64,000 nt of DNA from Pseudomonas aylmerensis (GCF_001702265.1 NZ_MAUE01000011.1:1-64000), one strand, 5' to 3'; shown: positions 37,804-48,146, counted from the stretch's first letter. Notes: generated by a model from the sequence alone, not told the origin. Translations and numbers: made by a program.

Positions 37804-38244
37804 ATGTCCTACGAACATATTCTGGTCGCTGTCGACCTGACCGAAGAGTGCGATCCAGTGATCAAGCGCGCCCGCGCCTTCGCGGTCGCCAGCAACGCCA
37901 AACTCTCCCTGGTGCACATCGTCGAGCCGATGGCCATGGCCTTTGGCGGTGACGTGCCCATGGACCTTTCCCAGCTGCAGCAACAGCAGTTTGACCAAGC
38001 CAAGGAGCGCCTGGACCGCTTGATCCTCAAATACCCGGAAGTGACCAAGGAAAACTCCCACCTCACTTACGGCCAACCGCGCCAGGAAATCCACCACCTC
38101 GCCAAGGAACAGGGCTGCGACCTGATCGTGGTCGGCAGCCATGGCCGCCACGGCTTGGCGTTGCTGCTCGGTTCTACCGCCAACGACGTGCTGCACGGCG
38201 CGCCGTGTGATGTGCTGGCGGTGAAGCTGGTCAAAGCCTCGTAA
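37804..38244 (+). CDS. Universal stress protein (UspA family)
   Basis: A 146-aa protein beginning MSYEHILVAVDLTEECDPVIKRA, with the UspA fold and the nucleotide-binding signature VVGSHGRHGLALLLGSTANDVLH (read in part as GSHGRHGLALLLGSTAN), G-2x-G-9x-G(S/T). Members are induced under stress or stasis; the target is unknown. AGGA lies 11 bases before the ATG. A REPIN follows the stop and is convergent with uup. Confidence 0.92.
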   Translation: MSYEHILVAVDLTEECDPVIKRARAFAVASNAKLSLVHIVEPMAMAFGGDVPMDLSQLQQQQFDQAKERLDRLILKYPEVTKENSHLTYGQPRQEIHHLAKEQGCDLIVVGSHGRHGLALLLGSTANDVLHGAPCDVLAVKLVKAS

Positions 38245-38258
38245 TCCTAACGAAGATC

Positions 38259-38354
38259 AAATGTGGGAGCGGGCTTGCTCGCGAAAGCTTTTTGTCAGTT
38301 GATGCATCTGGTAACTGACACACCGCTTTCGCGAGCAAGCCCGCTCCCACATTT
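38259..38354. repeat. REPIN
   Basis: Exact arms AAATGTGGGAGCGGGCTTGC and GCAAGCCCGCTCCCACATTT, extended by GCGAAAGC/GCTTTCGC and an inner GTCAGTT/AACTGAC pair, allow a hairpin of about 96 bases. Confidence 0.95.
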
Positions 38355-38370
38355 GGATCGTGCTTCATAT

Positions 38371-38410
38371 AAAAAACCCGGTGTTCACTCAATGAACACC
38401 GGGTTTTTTA
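38371..38410. terminator. Intrinsic terminator after uup
   Basis: AAAAAACCCGGTGTTCA and TGAACACCGGGTTTTTT form a perfect 17-bp stem around CTCAA. It can terminate uup (minus) and act on the plus strand as well. Confidence 0.9.
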
Positions 38411-38425
38411 ATGCACGCGAATCAA

Positions 38426-40348
38426 TCAGGCATCCAGCTCGGCCCAACGCTCAACCAGCGCTTCCAGCTCCTGGTTCAATGTCTCCAGGGAAGCAATCAC
38501 CTTCGCCGTCTCTGCTGCCGGACGCAGGTAGAAGCCCGCGTCAGCCATTTCCGCTTCTACGGCGGCAATCTGCTGTTCCTTGGCATCGATGTCACCCGGC
38601 AAGGCTTCCAGCTCGCGCTGCAGCTTGTAGCTGAGTTTCTTCTTGGCCGCCGGCGCAGCGGTTTCCTGCACCGGTGCCGCAGCGGCCACTGGCGCGACCA
38701 CAGCGGAGGTCAAGTCGGCCTTGCCGGACTTGCTCTCGGTCACGCCCAGCAGGCGCGGCGAGCCGCCCTGGCGCAGCCAGTCCTGATAACCACCGACGTA
38801 TTCACGCACTTTGCCTTCGCCTTCGAAGACCAAGGTGCTGGTGACCACGTTGTCGAGGAATGCCCGGTCGTGGCTGACCATCAGCACAGTGCCGTTGAAG
38901 GTCAGCAGCACTTCTTCCAACAGCTCGAGGGTTTCCACGTCGAGGTCGTTGGTCGGTTCATCGAGTACCAGCAGGTTGGCTGGCTTGCTGAACAGCTTGG
39001 CCAGCAACAGGCGTGCGCGCTCACCACCGGACAAGGCTTTCACCGGTGTGCGGGCACGTTGCGGGCTGAACAGGAAGTCGCCCAGGTAGCTCAGCACGTG
39101 GCGGCTCTGGCCGTCGATGTCGATAAAGTCGCGACCTTCGGCGACGTTGTCGATCACGGTTTTTTCCAGGTCCAACTGGTGACGCAACTGGTCGAAGTAC
39201 GCCACGTCGATGCGCGTGCCCTCTTCCACGGTGCCGCTGGTCGGTTGCAGGCCGCTGAGCATCAGCTTGAGCAAGGTGGTCTTGCCGGTACCGTTGGCGC
39301 CCAACAGGCCGATGCGGTCGCCGCGCTGCAGGACCATCGAGAAGTCCTTGATCAGGAACGGGCCGTCCGGGTGATGGAAGCTGACGTTCTCCAGCACCAT
39401 CACCTGCTTGCCGGATTTATCGGCGGTATCCAGCTGGATATTGGCCTTGCCGGTGCGCTCGCGACGTTCGCTGCGCTCAACGCGCAGGGCCTTGAGGGCA
39501 CGTACGCGGCCTTCGTTACGGGTGCGGCGGGCCTTGATGCCCTGGCGAATCCAGACTTCTTCCTGGGCCAGTTTCTTGTCGAACAAGGCGTTGGCGGTTT
39601 CTTCGGCGGCCAGGGCGGCCTCCTTGTGCACCAGGAAGCTGGCGTAGTCGCCGTTCCAGTCGATCAGGCCACCACGGTCCAGCTCAAGAATGCGGGTCGC
39701 CAGGTTCTGCAGGAAGGAGCGGTCGTGCGTGATGAACAACACGGCGCCCTGGAAATCCTTGAGGGCTTCTTCCAGCCAGGCAATCGCGCCGATGTCCAAG
39801 TGGTTGGTTGGCTCGTCAAGCAGCAGCAAGTCCGGCTCGGAGACCAGAGCCTGGGCCAGCAGCACGCGGCGACGCCAGCCGCCGGACAACTCGGCAAGGG
39901 TCTTGTCGGCCGGCAGTTGCAGACGGCTCAGGGTGCTGTCGACCAGTTGCTGCAAGCGCCAGCCGTCACGGGCTTCGAGGTCTTGCTGGACATGCATCAG
40001 CTTGTCCAGGTCTGCCTCGGTGACGCAGTTCTGCGCTAGGTGATGGTACTCGGCGAGCAACGCGCCCACGCCGTCCAGGCCTTCGGCAACCACGTCGAAG
40101 ACTGTCCGTCCGTCGGCCACCGGCAATTCCTGCGGCAATTCGCCGATCTTGAGGCCAGGGGCGCGCCAGACAGAGCCGTCGTCGGGCTTCTGGTCGCCTT
40201 TGACCAGCTTCATCATGCTGGACTTGCCGGTGCCATTGCGGCCGATGATGCACACCCGCTCACCACGGGCGATCTGCCAGGACACCTTGTCCAACAACGG
40301 CATAGCGCCGAAAGCAAGGGACACATCGCTGAATTTGAGCAGGGTCAT
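38426..40348 (-). CDS. uup: ABC-F family ATPase Uup
   Basis: A 640-aa soluble ABC-F protein with two nucleotide-binding domains: Walker A GRNGTGKSS (about residue 36) with LSGGWRRRV and LLLDEPTNHLD, and Walker A GANGTGKTT with LSGGERARLL and LVLDEPTNDLD. The ABC-F linker lies between them (about 235-320, rich in Glu/Lys/Arg). After the second domain there is a C-terminal coiled coil (KKLSYKLQRELEALPGDIDA...), typical of Uup, which is linked in enterics to ribosome and DNA-related functions and to transposon excision. GGAG lies before the ATG. It is divergent from slt. Confidence 0.92.
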   Translation of the reverse strand: MTLLKFSDVSLAFGAMPLLDKVSWQIARGERVCIIGRNGTGKSSMMKLVKGDQKPDDGSVWRAPGLKIGELPQELPVADGRTVFDVVAEGLDGVGALLAEYHHLAQNCVTEADLDKLMHVQQDLEARDGWRLQQLVDSTLSRLQLPADKTLAELSGGWRRRVLLAQALVSEPDLLLLDEPTNHLDIGAIAWLEEALKDFQGAVLFITHDRSFLQNLATRILELDRGGLIDWNGDYASFLVHKEAALAAEETANALFDKKLAQEEVWIRQGIKARRTRNEGRVRALKALRVERSERRERTGKANIQLDTADKSGKQVMVLENVSFHHPDGPFLIKDFSMVLQRGDRIGLLGANGTGKTTLLKLMLSGLQPTSGTVEEGTRIDVAYFDQLRHQLDLEKTVIDNVAEGRDFIDIDGQSRHVLSYLGDFLFSPQRARTPVKALSGGERARLLLAKLFSKPANLLVLDEPTNDLDVETLELLEEVLLTFNGTVLMVSHDRAFLDNVVTSTLVFEGEGKVREYVGGYQDWLRQGGSPRLLGVTESKSGKADLTSAVVAPVAAAAPVQETAAPAAKKKLSYKLQRELEALPGDIDAKEQQIAAVEAEMADAGFYLRPAAETAKVIASLETLNQELEALVERWAELDA

Positions 40349-40561
40349 ACGCTTCTCCAAAAACTGGGCGCGCATTCTACCTGACTTGAGGAGGGGATGC
40401 GGCCAGCATTTTCCCAGCTGACACGTTCAGCAGGACATTTGCCGCGAACTTGAACGAACCGGCCGGCAAAGCTTTCGTAGGCGTCGGGCAAAAGGCTAAG
40501 CTAGGGGCAATCAGTGTCGGCGGTGCCGGTGCTAGTCGTGATTTCTCTGCACGGACGTCTC

Positions 40562-42490
40562 ATGCGCAGTCGCCTTTTCAATTTCTTGTCTTGTCTGCTT
40601 CTTTCCGCCACCGCCATTCAATCTGCCCAGGCCGTGGACCTCACCACCCAACGTCGATATTACGATGAAGCCAAACGTGCGCTGGCCAAGGGCGATACCG
40701 GCCCGTACATGCAATACAGCCAGGCGCTGGCCGATTATCCGCTGACGCCCTACCTTGCCTACGACGAACTGACCGCGCGCCTGAAAAGCGCCAGCAACGA
40801 GGAAATCGAACAATTCCTCGCCAAGAACGGCGACCTGCCCCAGGCCAACTGGATGAAGCTGCGCTGGTTGCGCTGGCTCGCCGACCGTGGCGACTGGCAG
40901 ACCTTTGAAAAGTACTACGACCCCAAGCTCAATTTCGTCGAGCTGGACTGCCTCCACGGCCAGTACCAGCTCACCCACAACCTGAAGGCCGAAGGGTACA
41001 AGACCACTGAAAAACTCTGGATGACCGGCAAATCCCAACCGGCCGCCTGCGACGCCACCTTCGGCCAGTGGGCCGCCGATGGCCAGCTCACCGAACAGAA
41101 GATCTGGGACCGCGCCAAACTGGCCGCCGAGGCCCGCAACTACGCGCTGGCCAACAGCCTGGTGAAAACCCTGCCGACCCTCGGCGCCCAGGGCCGCCTG
41201 ATGGTGGACGTGGCGCAAAAGCCCGACATGCTCAGCGATCCGTCACGTTTCCTGCCAGCCAACGAGGCCATGTCTGACGCGGTCGGGCTGGGTCTTCGCC
41301 GCCTGGCGCGCCAGGATCCCGACAAGGCCATGGCCTTGCTCGACGGTTATGCCAGCAGCATGCACTTCTCCCGTGACGAAAAAGTGGCAATCGCCCGTGA
41401 GATCGGCCTGACTCTGGCCAAGCGTTTCGACCCACGCGCCCTTGAAGTGATGACCAAGTACGACCCGGAGCTGCGCGACAACACTGTGTCGGAATGGCGT
41501 CTGCGCCTGCTGTTGCGCCTGGCCCGCTGGGAAGATGCCTACCAGCTGACCCGCAAACTCCCACAGGACCTGGCGACCACCAACCGCTGGCGCTACTGGC
41601 AGGCACGTAGCCTGGAACTGGCCGAGCCGAAAAACCCGCAAGCCCTGGTGCTGTACAAGAACCTCGCGCAGGAACGCGACTTCTATGGTTTCCTCGCCGC
41701 GGATCGCTCCAAGGCCCCGTATCAGTTGAAGAACAAGCCACTGCTGATGAGCCAGGCACTGGTCAACAAAGTGCGCAACACCCCAGGCGTGCGCCGTGCG
41801 CTGGAGTTCTACGCACGTGGCCAGGTGGTCGACGGACGCCGCGAGTGGTACCACGTCAGCCGTCACTTCAACCGCGACGAAATGGTCGCCCAGGCCAAGC
41901 TGGCCTATGACATGAAGTGGTACTTCCCGGCAATTCGCACCATCAGCCAGGCGCAGTACTGGGACGACCTTGACATCCGCTTCCCGATGGCCCACCGCGA
42001 CACCCTGGTGCGCGAAGCCAAGGTGCGTGGCCTGCATTCCAGCTGGGTGTTTGCCATTACCCGCCAGGAAAGCGCCTTCATGGATGATGCGCGCTCCGGC
42101 GTCGGCGCCAGCGGCCTGATGCAACTGATGCCCGGCACCGCCAAGGACACCGCGCGCAAGTTCAGCATCCCGCTGGCCTCACCGGCCCAGGTACTGGACC
42201 CGGACAAGAACATCCAGCTCGGCGCCGCGTACCTGAGCCAGGTACACAGCCAATTCAACGGCAACCGCGTGCTCGCCTCCGCTGCCTACAACGCCGGCCC
42301 CGGCCGCGTGCGCCAATGGCTGCGAGGTGCCGACCACCTGAGTTTCGACGTGTGGGTGGAAAGCATTCCATTCGACGAAACCCGCCAGTACGTGCAGAAC
42401 GTGCTGTCTTATTCGGTGATCTACGGACAAAAGCTCAACTCGCCACAGCCGTTGGTGGATTGGCATGAGCGGTATTTCGATGATCAGTGA
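40562..42490 (+). CDS. slt: Soluble lytic murein transglycosylase (Slt70 family)
   Basis: A 642-aa periplasmic lytic transglycosylase. The signal peptide (residues 1-23, ending IQSAQA) precedes a long alpha-superhelical U-domain (about 25-450), the linker, and a C-terminal goose-lysozyme-like catalytic domain with the catalytic glutamate in AITRQESAFM and the motifs GASGLMQLMPGTAKD and NIQLGAAYLSQV, ending with AYNAGPGRVRQW. It cleaves glycan strands to 1,6-anhydro ends, and those products feed the recycling enzyme NagZ encoded 15 kb away. The ATG gives the normal length. The REP array B follows. Confidence 0.95.
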   Translation: MRSRLFNFLSCLLLSATAIQSAQAVDLTTQRRYYDEAKRALAKGDTGPYMQYSQALADYPLTPYLAYDELTARLKSASNEEIEQFLAKNGDLPQANWMKLRWLRWLADRGDWQTFEKYYDPKLNFVELDCLHGQYQLTHNLKAEGYKTTEKLWMTGKSQPAACDATFGQWAADGQLTEQKIWDRAKLAAEARNYALANSLVKTLPTLGAQGRLMVDVAQKPDMLSDPSRFLPANEAMSDAVGLGLRRLARQDPDKAMALLDGYASSMHFSRDEKVAIAREIGLTLAKRFDPRALEVMTKYDPELRDNTVSEWRLRLLLRLARWEDAYQLTRKLPQDLATTNRWRYWQARSLELAEPKNPQALVLYKNLAQERDFYGFLAADRSKAPYQLKNKPLLMSQALVNKVRNTPGVRRALEFYARGQVVDGRREWYHVSRHFNRDEMVAQAKLAYDMKWYFPAIRTISQAQYWDDLDIRFPMAHRDTLVREAKVRGLHSSWVFAITRQESAFMDDARSGVGASGLMQLMPGTAKDTARKFSIPLASPAQVLDPDKNIQLGAAYLSQVHSQFNGNRVLASAAYNAGPGRVRQWLRGADHLSFDVWVESIPFDETRQYVQNVLSYSVIYGQKLNSPQPLVDWHERYFDDQ

Positions 42491-42514
42491 TTCACACTGA
42501 ATAAAGCTCCGCGA

Positions 42515-42900
42515 TCAGCCGGATTACTATGGCGAGCAGGCTTGTTAGTGGTGAGCTGGCTTATTGTGGATTGAGTGGGCTTGTTGTGGATTCAGCGTAC
42601 TTGTTGTGGACTCAGTGGGCTTTTTGTGGCGAGCGGGCTTGCCCCGCGTTGGAGCGCGAAGCGCTCCCATCCAAGCCACCCTCACTCCCACTGGAAGACC
42701 GAGCCAGTAGGTTTTAGGGCTGCTACGCAGCCCAACGCGGGGCAAGCCCGCTCACCACAAACAAGCCTGCTGCTGCCTTCACTCCAACTGGAAGGCCGAG
42801 GCAGTAGGTTTTTAGGGCTGCTACGCAGCCCAACGCGGGGCAAGCCCGCTCACCACAAACAAGCCTGCTCACCACATTCAAGCCTGCTCGCTTGCTCCCC
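42515..42900. repeat. Nested REP-derived array B with tandem duplication
   Basis: On the left, five degenerate arm copies of about 20 bases (TGG...GAG/CAG...GGGCTT, at about 42532, 42550, 42570, 42590, 42610) lead into the full arm TGGCGAGCGGGCTTGCC (about 42627). The right side contains a ~92-base unit present twice in direct orientation (42680-42771 and 42778-42869, about 95% alike by eye), each ending in GGGCTGCTACGCAGCCCAAC and GCAAGCCCGCTCACCACA. Further right-arm copies follow to 42895. There is no gene here. Confidence 0.8.
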
Positions 42901-42902
42901 AG

Positions 42903-44681
42903 CTAGCCTTCGTTTTTCGCAACCTCAATCCCGTCATTGAACTGCAACGCCGCCAACCGCGCATACAGCGGATTGTTCGCAATCAACTGCTGATGCGTGC
43001 CCACCGCCACCAGCTTGCCCTGGTCCATCACTGCAATGCGGTCCGCATGTTTCACCGTCGCCAGGCGATGGGCGATCACCAGCGTGGTGCGCCCTTGCAT
43101 CAATTGCGGCAAGGCCTGCTGGATCAGGTGTTCACTTTGCGCATCAAGGGCGCTGGTGGCCTCGTCGAGCAGCAGGATCGGGGCGTCCACCAGCAACGCC
43201 CGGGCGATGGCCAGGCGTTGGCGCTGGCCGCCGGAGAGGCCCATGCCGCCATCGCCCAGGTGAGTCTGGTAGCCATCGGGCATTTGCAGGATGAAGTCGT
43301 GGGCGTGGGCGATCCGCGCGGCAGCTTCGACCTGCTCGCGCGTGGCGGTCGGGTTGCCGTAGCGGATGTTTTCTTCGACGCTGCCGAAAAACAGCGCCGG
43401 GCTCTGCGAGACCAGCGCGAAATGCCGGCGCAGGTCCAGGGGGTCGAGTTCGGTCAGTGGATGGCCGTCGAGCAGGATGCGGCCGTGCTGGGGATCATAG
43501 AAACGCAGCAACAGGTCGAAAATCGTCGACTTGCCCGCGCCGGAAGGCCCCACCAACGCCAGGGTTTCACCGGGATTGATGGTCAGATTCAGCCCATCGA
43601 TCGCGTAACTGTCCGGCCGTGACGGGTAGGAAAAACGCAGATCCTGCAGCTCCATCCGGCCACTGACGCGTTCGGGCAACTGCACACTGCCGCTGGCCGG
43701 CGCCTGGATTTCGTTGCTTGACTGCAACAACTCGCCAATCCGCTCGGCGGCACCCGCCGCACGTTGCAGCTCACCGAGCACTTCGCTGAGGGTGCCCACG
43801 GCGCTGCCGACGATCAGGCTATAGAACACAAACGCCGCCAGTTCGCCGCCGGAAATGCGCCCGCTGATCACGTCCATGCCGCCGACCCAGAGCATCACGC
43901 CCACGGCCCCGAGCACCAGCATGATCACCAACGTGATCAACCAGGCGCGCTGGGTGATGCGTTTGCGCGCCGTGGTAAACGCCTCCTCCACCGTGACGGC
44001 AAAGCGCTGCTCATCCTGGACCTGGTGGTTATAGGCTTGCACCGTCTTGATCTGGCCGAGAGTCTCGGACACATAGCTGCCCACATCGGCGATACGGTCC
44101 TGGCTCAGGCGCGACAAGCTGCGCACACGGCGGCCAAAGATCAGGATCGGCGCCAGCACCAGCGGCAGCGCGATCACCACGATGCTGGTGAGCTTGGGGT
44201 TGGTGACAAACAGCAGCACGATGCCGCCAATGACCATCAAGGCATTGCGCAGGAACAGCGACAGCGATGAGCCGATCACCGATTGCAGCAAGGTGGTGTC
44301 GGTGGTCAGGCGCGACTGGATCTCCGAACTGCGGTTGTTCTCGTAGAACCCGGGATGCAGGTAGATCAAATGGTTGAACACCTGGCGACGAATGTCAGCC
44401 ACTACCCGCTCGCCGATCCACGACACCAGGTAAAACCGCGCAAACGTGCCCACCGCCAGGCCCACTACCAGCACCATGAACAGGCCAATGGATTGGTTGA
44501 GCAGGTGCGGCGACTGGGTCATGAAGCCCTGGTCCACCAGCAGGCGAATGCCCTGCCCCATCGACAAGGTGATCCCAGCGGTAACGATCAGCGCCAACAG
44601 GGCACCGAGGGCCTGCCAGCGGTACGGCGCGATGAAGCGGCTGGCCAGGCGAATTGCACGGCGTTGACGGACTGAGAACAT
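42903..44681 (-). CDS. MsbA-like ABC exporter (fused membrane and ATPase domains)
   Basis: A 592-aa half-transporter with six membrane helices (about residues 25-315) and a C-terminal ATPase: Walker A GPSGAGKST, Q-loop, signature LSGGQRQRLAIARALL, Walker B ILLLDEATSALD, and H-loop VIAHRL. The fold is the homodimeric type IV exporter (MsbA/LmrA). The substrate is not evident; lipid A export is done by the dedicated MsbA elsewhere in Pseudomonas. I chose the ATG that follows AGGTGA by eight bases; two further in-frame starts lie 9 and 12 bases upstream. Confidence 0.85.
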   Translation of the reverse strand: MFSVRQRRAIRLASRFIAPYRWQALGALLALIVTAGITLSMGQGIRLLVDQGFMTQSPHLLNQSIGLFMVLVVGLAVGTFARFYLVSWIGERVVADIRRQVFNHLIYLHPGFYENNRSSEIQSRLTTDTTLLQSVIGSSLSLFLRNALMVIGGIVLLFVTNPKLTSIVVIALPLVLAPILIFGRRVRSLSRLSQDRIADVGSYVSETLGQIKTVQAYNHQVQDEQRFAVTVEEAFTTARKRITQRAWLITLVIMLVLGAVGVMLWVGGMDVISGRISGGELAAFVFYSLIVGSAVGTLSEVLGELQRAAGAAERIGELLQSSNEIQAPASGSVQLPERVSGRMELQDLRFSYPSRPDSYAIDGLNLTINPGETLALVGPSGAGKSTIFDLLLRFYDPQHGRILLDGHPLTELDPLDLRRHFALVSQSPALFFGSVEENIRYGNPTATREQVEAAARIAHAHDFILQMPDGYQTHLGDGGMGLSGGQRQRLAIARALLVDAPILLLDEATSALDAQSEHLIQQALPQLMQGRTTLVIAHRLATVKHADRIAVMDQGKLVAVGTHQQLIANNPLYARLAALQFNDGIEVAKNEG

Positions 44682-44936
44682 GGAGGGCATCACCTGATCG
44701 GAAAGGGTTGGTACCTGCGTCCTTACATGGGGGGAACTTGCGCGAATAACAATGAGTCAGGTTAATTATGCCCGCCGATGCTGGCCCCTAGAGGCTATCG
44801 GTCTAACGCCCGGCTGGAAATCCACAGTGGTTTCTGGTGGACTGGGTGTTCGAACCGCTGACTGTGCAAGGAGTTGTAACAGCTTGGTCACGCGGGGGGT
44901 TCAGAGTAGGTACACAACCTGATGAGGAGACAGGCC

Positions 44937-45110
44937 ATGACCTTGCAAAACAGCAGCGACGCCAAAATTGAAGTGATCCGCCAACCGCAACAGTTGCCTT
45001 GCTCGTACATCGACGCCACGGGCCGCGAAGTGCAGATTACCGAAGAGATGATCCAGCAAGCCTGCAGCGAGCTGGAACAACGACTGGTCAAGCCTGCCCA
45101 GCAAGGCTGA
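44937..45110 (+). CDS. Small conserved protein next to pdxB (57 aa)
   Basis: A 57-aa cytosolic protein beginning MTLQNSSDAKIEVIRQ and ending SELEQRLVKPAQQG, with a short beta part (PCSYIDATGREVQI) and a helix (TEEMIQQACSELEQRL). GAGGAG lies eight bases before the ATG, which is a strong ribosome site. The same gene lies next to pdxB in other pseudomonads, as I recall; a frame with five more codons has no ribosome site. Function unknown. A shared terminator separates it from the convergent pdxB. Confidence 0.75.
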   Translation: MTLQNSSDAKIEVIRQPQQLPCSYIDATGREVQITEEMIQQACSELEQRLVKPAQQG

Positions 45111-45130
45111 AGCGCCCACGCTCTTTTAGA

Positions 45131-45155
45131 ACCGGCCCAGGTGGCCGGTTTTTTT
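45131..45155. terminator. Terminator between the 57-aa gene and pdxB
   Basis: ACCGGCC and GGCCGGT around CAGGT, followed by seven T on the plus strand, 20 bases after the small gene's stop. Confidence 0.85.
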
Positions 45156-45193
45156 ATGCCCGCCACCCTGTAGGAGCGACCCGCAAGTCGAGG

Positions 45194-46336
45194 TCAGAGC
45201 AATTCTGCGCCGAGGGCCGAGACCATAGCCGAGAGCGCGGCAGATTCCCCATTGATACGCACCTTCAGCGCGTCAATCTCGCGCCGCGCCGGGTAGCCCT
45301 TGCGTAACAGGTCGAACGCCTTGCGCTGTTCTTCCACGGTGCCCACCAGGCTACGGCGGAAATCCGCATCATCACGGCGCGGGTCGTACACGCTGCGGCA
45401 CAAGGTGGCCAGGGCCCAGGCCGGATCGGTGGCCGCGTTCAAATGCACCTCGGCCAGCCAGGGCGCTGGCAGCAGGTCGTTCAACAGAATCACCGGTTCC
45501 TGACCCAGGTAGGCACAGAACGCCTGGTAGATCTGCGCCGTGCCGCGCTGCCGGCCATCCAGGCTGTAGCCGGCAATGTGCGGGGTGGCCAGTACGCACA
45601 GGTCGGCCAGGTCGACGTCCACTTCCGGCTCGCCTTCCCACACATCCAGCACCGCTTGCAGGTCTTCGCGCGCCAGCAGGACTTCGCGCAGGGCGGCATT
45701 GTCGACCACCGGGCCGCGGCTGGCGTTGATCAGCCAGGTGCCCGGTTTAAGCTGCTCGAGGCGCTGGCGGTCGAACAGGTGCCAGGTGGAGCCATTGCCG
45801 GACTTGGTCAGCGGCGTGTGCAGGCTGATCACGTCGCACTGCTCGATAATCTGCTCCAGGCTGACGTAATCGCCGTCTTCGGCAATCTGGCGTGGCGGGT
45901 CGCACACCTGCACGTTCCAGCCCAAGCCCTTGAGTACCTTGACCAACCGCCCGCCCACTTCACCGGCGCCGACCACACCGTAGGTTCGCTGGTTAAGGTC
46001 GGCGCCTTCGATCTCGGCCAGCGTCTGCAGGCTGCCCAGCACGTAATCGACCACGCCGCGCGCGTTGCAGCCCGGCGCGCTGGACCACTGGATGCCCGCC
46101 TGCCGGAAATACTCCAGGTCCAGGTGGTCGGTGCCGATGGTGCAGGTGCCGATAAAGCGCACGTTGCTGCCTTCGAGCAGCGCACGGTTGACGTTGGTCA
46201 CCGAGCGCACCAGCAGCACGTCGGCCTGCTCGACCGTGGCGCGGTCGATGGAACGGCCGGGCACGCGGCGAATCTCGCCAAACCCTTCGAAGAATGCATC
46301 GAGCAGCGGGATATTTTCGTCGGCAACAATCAACAT
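45194..46336 (-). CDS. pdxB: Erythronate-4-phosphate dehydrogenase
   Basis: PdxB (380 aa) oxidises 4-phosphoerythronate in pyridoxal 5'-phosphate biosynthesis. It has the D-isomer 2-hydroxyacid dehydrogenase fold with the NAD-binding segment [21 protein letters not shown], the catalytic Arg in [10 protein letters not shown], and a C-terminal dimerisation domain (about 285-380) that is specific to PdxB. It begins [21 protein letters not shown] lies shortly before the ATG. It is divergent from the MATE gene. Confidence 0.94.
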   Translation of the reverse strand: MLIVADENIPLLDAFFEGFGEIRRVPGRSIDRATVEQADVLLVRSVTNVNRALLEGSNVRFIGTCTIGTDHLDLEYFRQAGIQWSSAPGCNARGVVDYVLGSLQTLAEIEGADLNQRTYGVVGAGEVGGRLVKVLKGLGWNVQVCDPPRQIAEDGDYVSLEQIIEQCDVISLHTPLTKSGNGSTWHLFDRQRLEQLKPGTWLINASRGPVVDNAALREVLLAREDLQAVLDVWEGEPEVDVDLADLCVLATPHIAGYSLDGRQRGTAQIYQAFCAYLGQEPVILLNDLLPAPWLAEVHLNAATDPAWALATLCRSVYDPRRDDADFRRSLVGTVEEQRKAFDLLRKGYPARREIDALKVRINGESAALSAMVSALGAELL

Positions 46337-46474
46337 GGCAGGCTCCTTTGGCGGATCAGCAGTGTACAGGCATCACAGCCGTCGCTTACAAATCGCTAAC
46401 ACAGGTTTTTTCCTGACCGTTGCGTCAAGGCGTAGAATCCGCCGTCCTTGCGCTGCTCGACTGGACATTTGTAC

Positions 46475-47869
46475 GTGAACACTGCCACCGCTCCCCTTAC
46501 CCGCCCCGCCCGCATCAGCCGGGAAGTGCGCGGCCTGCTGACGCTGGCCCTGCCGATCATGATCGGCCAACTGGCCACCACCGCGATGAGTTTTGTCGAT
46601 GCGGTGATGGCCGGGCGCGTCAGCCCCCAGGACCTGGCGGCAGTGGGCCTGGGCAACTCGATCTGGATCCCGGTGTACCTGCTGATGACCGGTACGCTCC
46701 TGGCGACCACGCCAAAAGTTGCCCAGCGCTACGGTGCCGGGCAGTTCAGCGAGATCGGTCCGCTGGTGCGCCAATCACTGTGGCTGGCGGTGGTGGTCGG
46801 CATCAGCGCGGCCCTGTTGCTGCTCTGCGCCGAACCGATCCTGCACGCGATGAAGGTCGAGCCCGACCTGATCAAGCCCTCCATGGGCTACCTGCACGGC
46901 ATCGCCGCCGGCATGCCGGCCATTGCGCTGTATTACGTGCTGCGCTGTTTCAGCGATGGCCTGGGCCGCACGCGACCGAGCATGGTCATGGGTCTGTGCG
47001 GGCTGGCGCTGAACATTCCACTGAACTACATCTTCATCTACGGCCACCTCGGCGTGCCCGCCATGGGCGGCGTGGGCTGCGGCTGGGCCACGGCGATTGC
47101 GATGTGGGTGATGATGCTCGGCCTGGCCGTTTGGACCCGCTGGGGCCCGGCCTACCAGAGCAGTGAGCTGTTCACGCGCTTTGACTGGCCGCAGTGGGCG
47201 GTGATCAAGCGCGTACTGGGGATCGGCTTGCCGATCGGTATCGCGATCTTCGCCGAATCGAGCATCTTTGCGGTGATCGCGCTGCTGATCGGCAGCCTGG
47301 GCGCCACGGTGGTGTCCGGGCACCAGATCGCCCTGAACGTCAGCTCCCTGGTGTTCATGATCCCCTACTCCCTGAGCATGGCCGTCACCGTGCGCGTCGG
47401 CCAGGCCCTGGGGCGCGGCGAGCCGCGTGAAGCGCGCTTCGCCGCCGGGGTCGGGATGGGCACGGCGCTGGCGTATGCCTGCCTGTCCTGCAGCCTGATG
47501 CTGGTGTTCCGCGAGCAGATCGCGACGATCTACACCCCGGACCCGATCGTGATCCACCTGGCTTCGACGCTGATCGTGTTCTCGGCGCTGTTCCAGTTCT
47601 CGGATTCGATCCAGGTCACCGCCGCCGGCGCCCTGCGGGGTTACCAGGACACCCGCGTGACCATGGTGCTGACGCTGTTTGCCTATTGGGGCGTGGGGCT
47701 GCCGGTGGGGTATGCGCTGGGCCTGACCAACTGGCTCGGCGAACCCAGCGGCCCGAGCGGTTTGTGGCAGGGGCTGATCGTCGGCCTGAGCTGTGCGGCG
47801 GGGATGTTGCTGGTGCGCCTGGCGCGCAGTGCACGCCGGCGCATTCGCCTAGAGAAGGCGCGGGGTTAA
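46475..47869 (+). CDS. MATE family multidrug efflux transporter
   Basis: A 464-aa integral membrane protein of the MATE (NorM/PmpM) family with twelve predicted membrane helices, exporting cationic drugs in exchange for H+ or Na+. The family segments [33 protein letters not shown] (in part) and [20 protein letters not shown] [19 protein letters not shown] are present. I use the GTG start ([12 protein letters not shown]); nine further codons upstream stay open and neither site has a strong ribosome site. The stop overlaps tusA by four bases. Confidence 0.88.
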   Translation: MNTATAPLTRPARISREVRGLLTLALPIMIGQLATTAMSFVDAVMAGRVSPQDLAAVGLGNSIWIPVYLLMTGTLLATTPKVAQRYGAGQFSEIGPLVRQSLWLAVVVGISAALLLLCAEPILHAMKVEPDLIKPSMGYLHGIAAGMPAIALYYVLRCFSDGLGRTRPSMVMGLCGLALNIPLNYIFIYGHLGVPAMGGVGCGWATAIAMWVMMLGLAVWTRWGPAYQSSELFTRFDWPQWAVIKRVLGIGLPIGIAIFAESSIFAVIALLIGSLGATVVSGHQIALNVSSLVFMIPYSLSMAVTVRVGQALGRGEPREARFAAGVGMGTALAYACLSCSLMLVFREQIATIYTPDPIVIHLASTLIVFSALFQFSDSIQVTAAGALRGYQDTRVTMVLTLFAYWGVGLPVGYALGLTNWLGEPSGPSGLWQGLIVGLSCAAGMLLVRLARSARRRIRLEKARG

Positions 47870-48117
47870 TCGGCCTTCTTGCGGATCCAGTACAGGTACG
47901 TGCCGGCCTGCTCCTGCTGATCCACCAGTTCGTGATCGAGGAACACGCAGAACTTGGGGATATCGCGACGCGTCGACGGGTCGGTCGCGATGACCTTGAG
48001 CAAGCCGCCGGCCGGCAGGTCGCGGATGTGCTGGTGCAGCATCATCACCGGCTCCGGGCAGTTGAGGCCGGTGGCGTCCAAGGTCGCGTCGACAGGCAAA
48101 TCAACAGACTGATTCAT
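47866..48117 (-). CDS. tusA: TusA-type sulfur carrier
   Basis: An 83-aa sulfurtransferase of the TusA/YedF fold, with the conserved CPEP motif in [19 protein letters not shown] carrying the sulfur-binding cysteine near residue 20. It relays sulfur in thiolation of tRNA wobble uridine and related pathways. Two ATG codons lie in a row; AGGAG suits the second. The tail of about ten residues is basic (YWIRKKAD). It is convergent with the MATE gene, overlapping four bases. Confidence 0.9.
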   Translation of the reverse strand: MNQSVDLPVDATLDATGLNCPEPVMMLHQHIRDLPAGGLLKVIATDPSTRRDIPKFCVFLDHELVDQQEQAGTYLYWIRKKAD

Positions 48118-48146
48118 CATTTACTCCTAAATCCAGCCTGCTCCAC

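Noticed and set aside
44682..44936. Possible extra gene or RNA between the exporter gene and the 57-aa gene
   Set aside because: No frame with a ribosome site and no terminator-type hairpin was seen; it looks like an ordinary promoter region.
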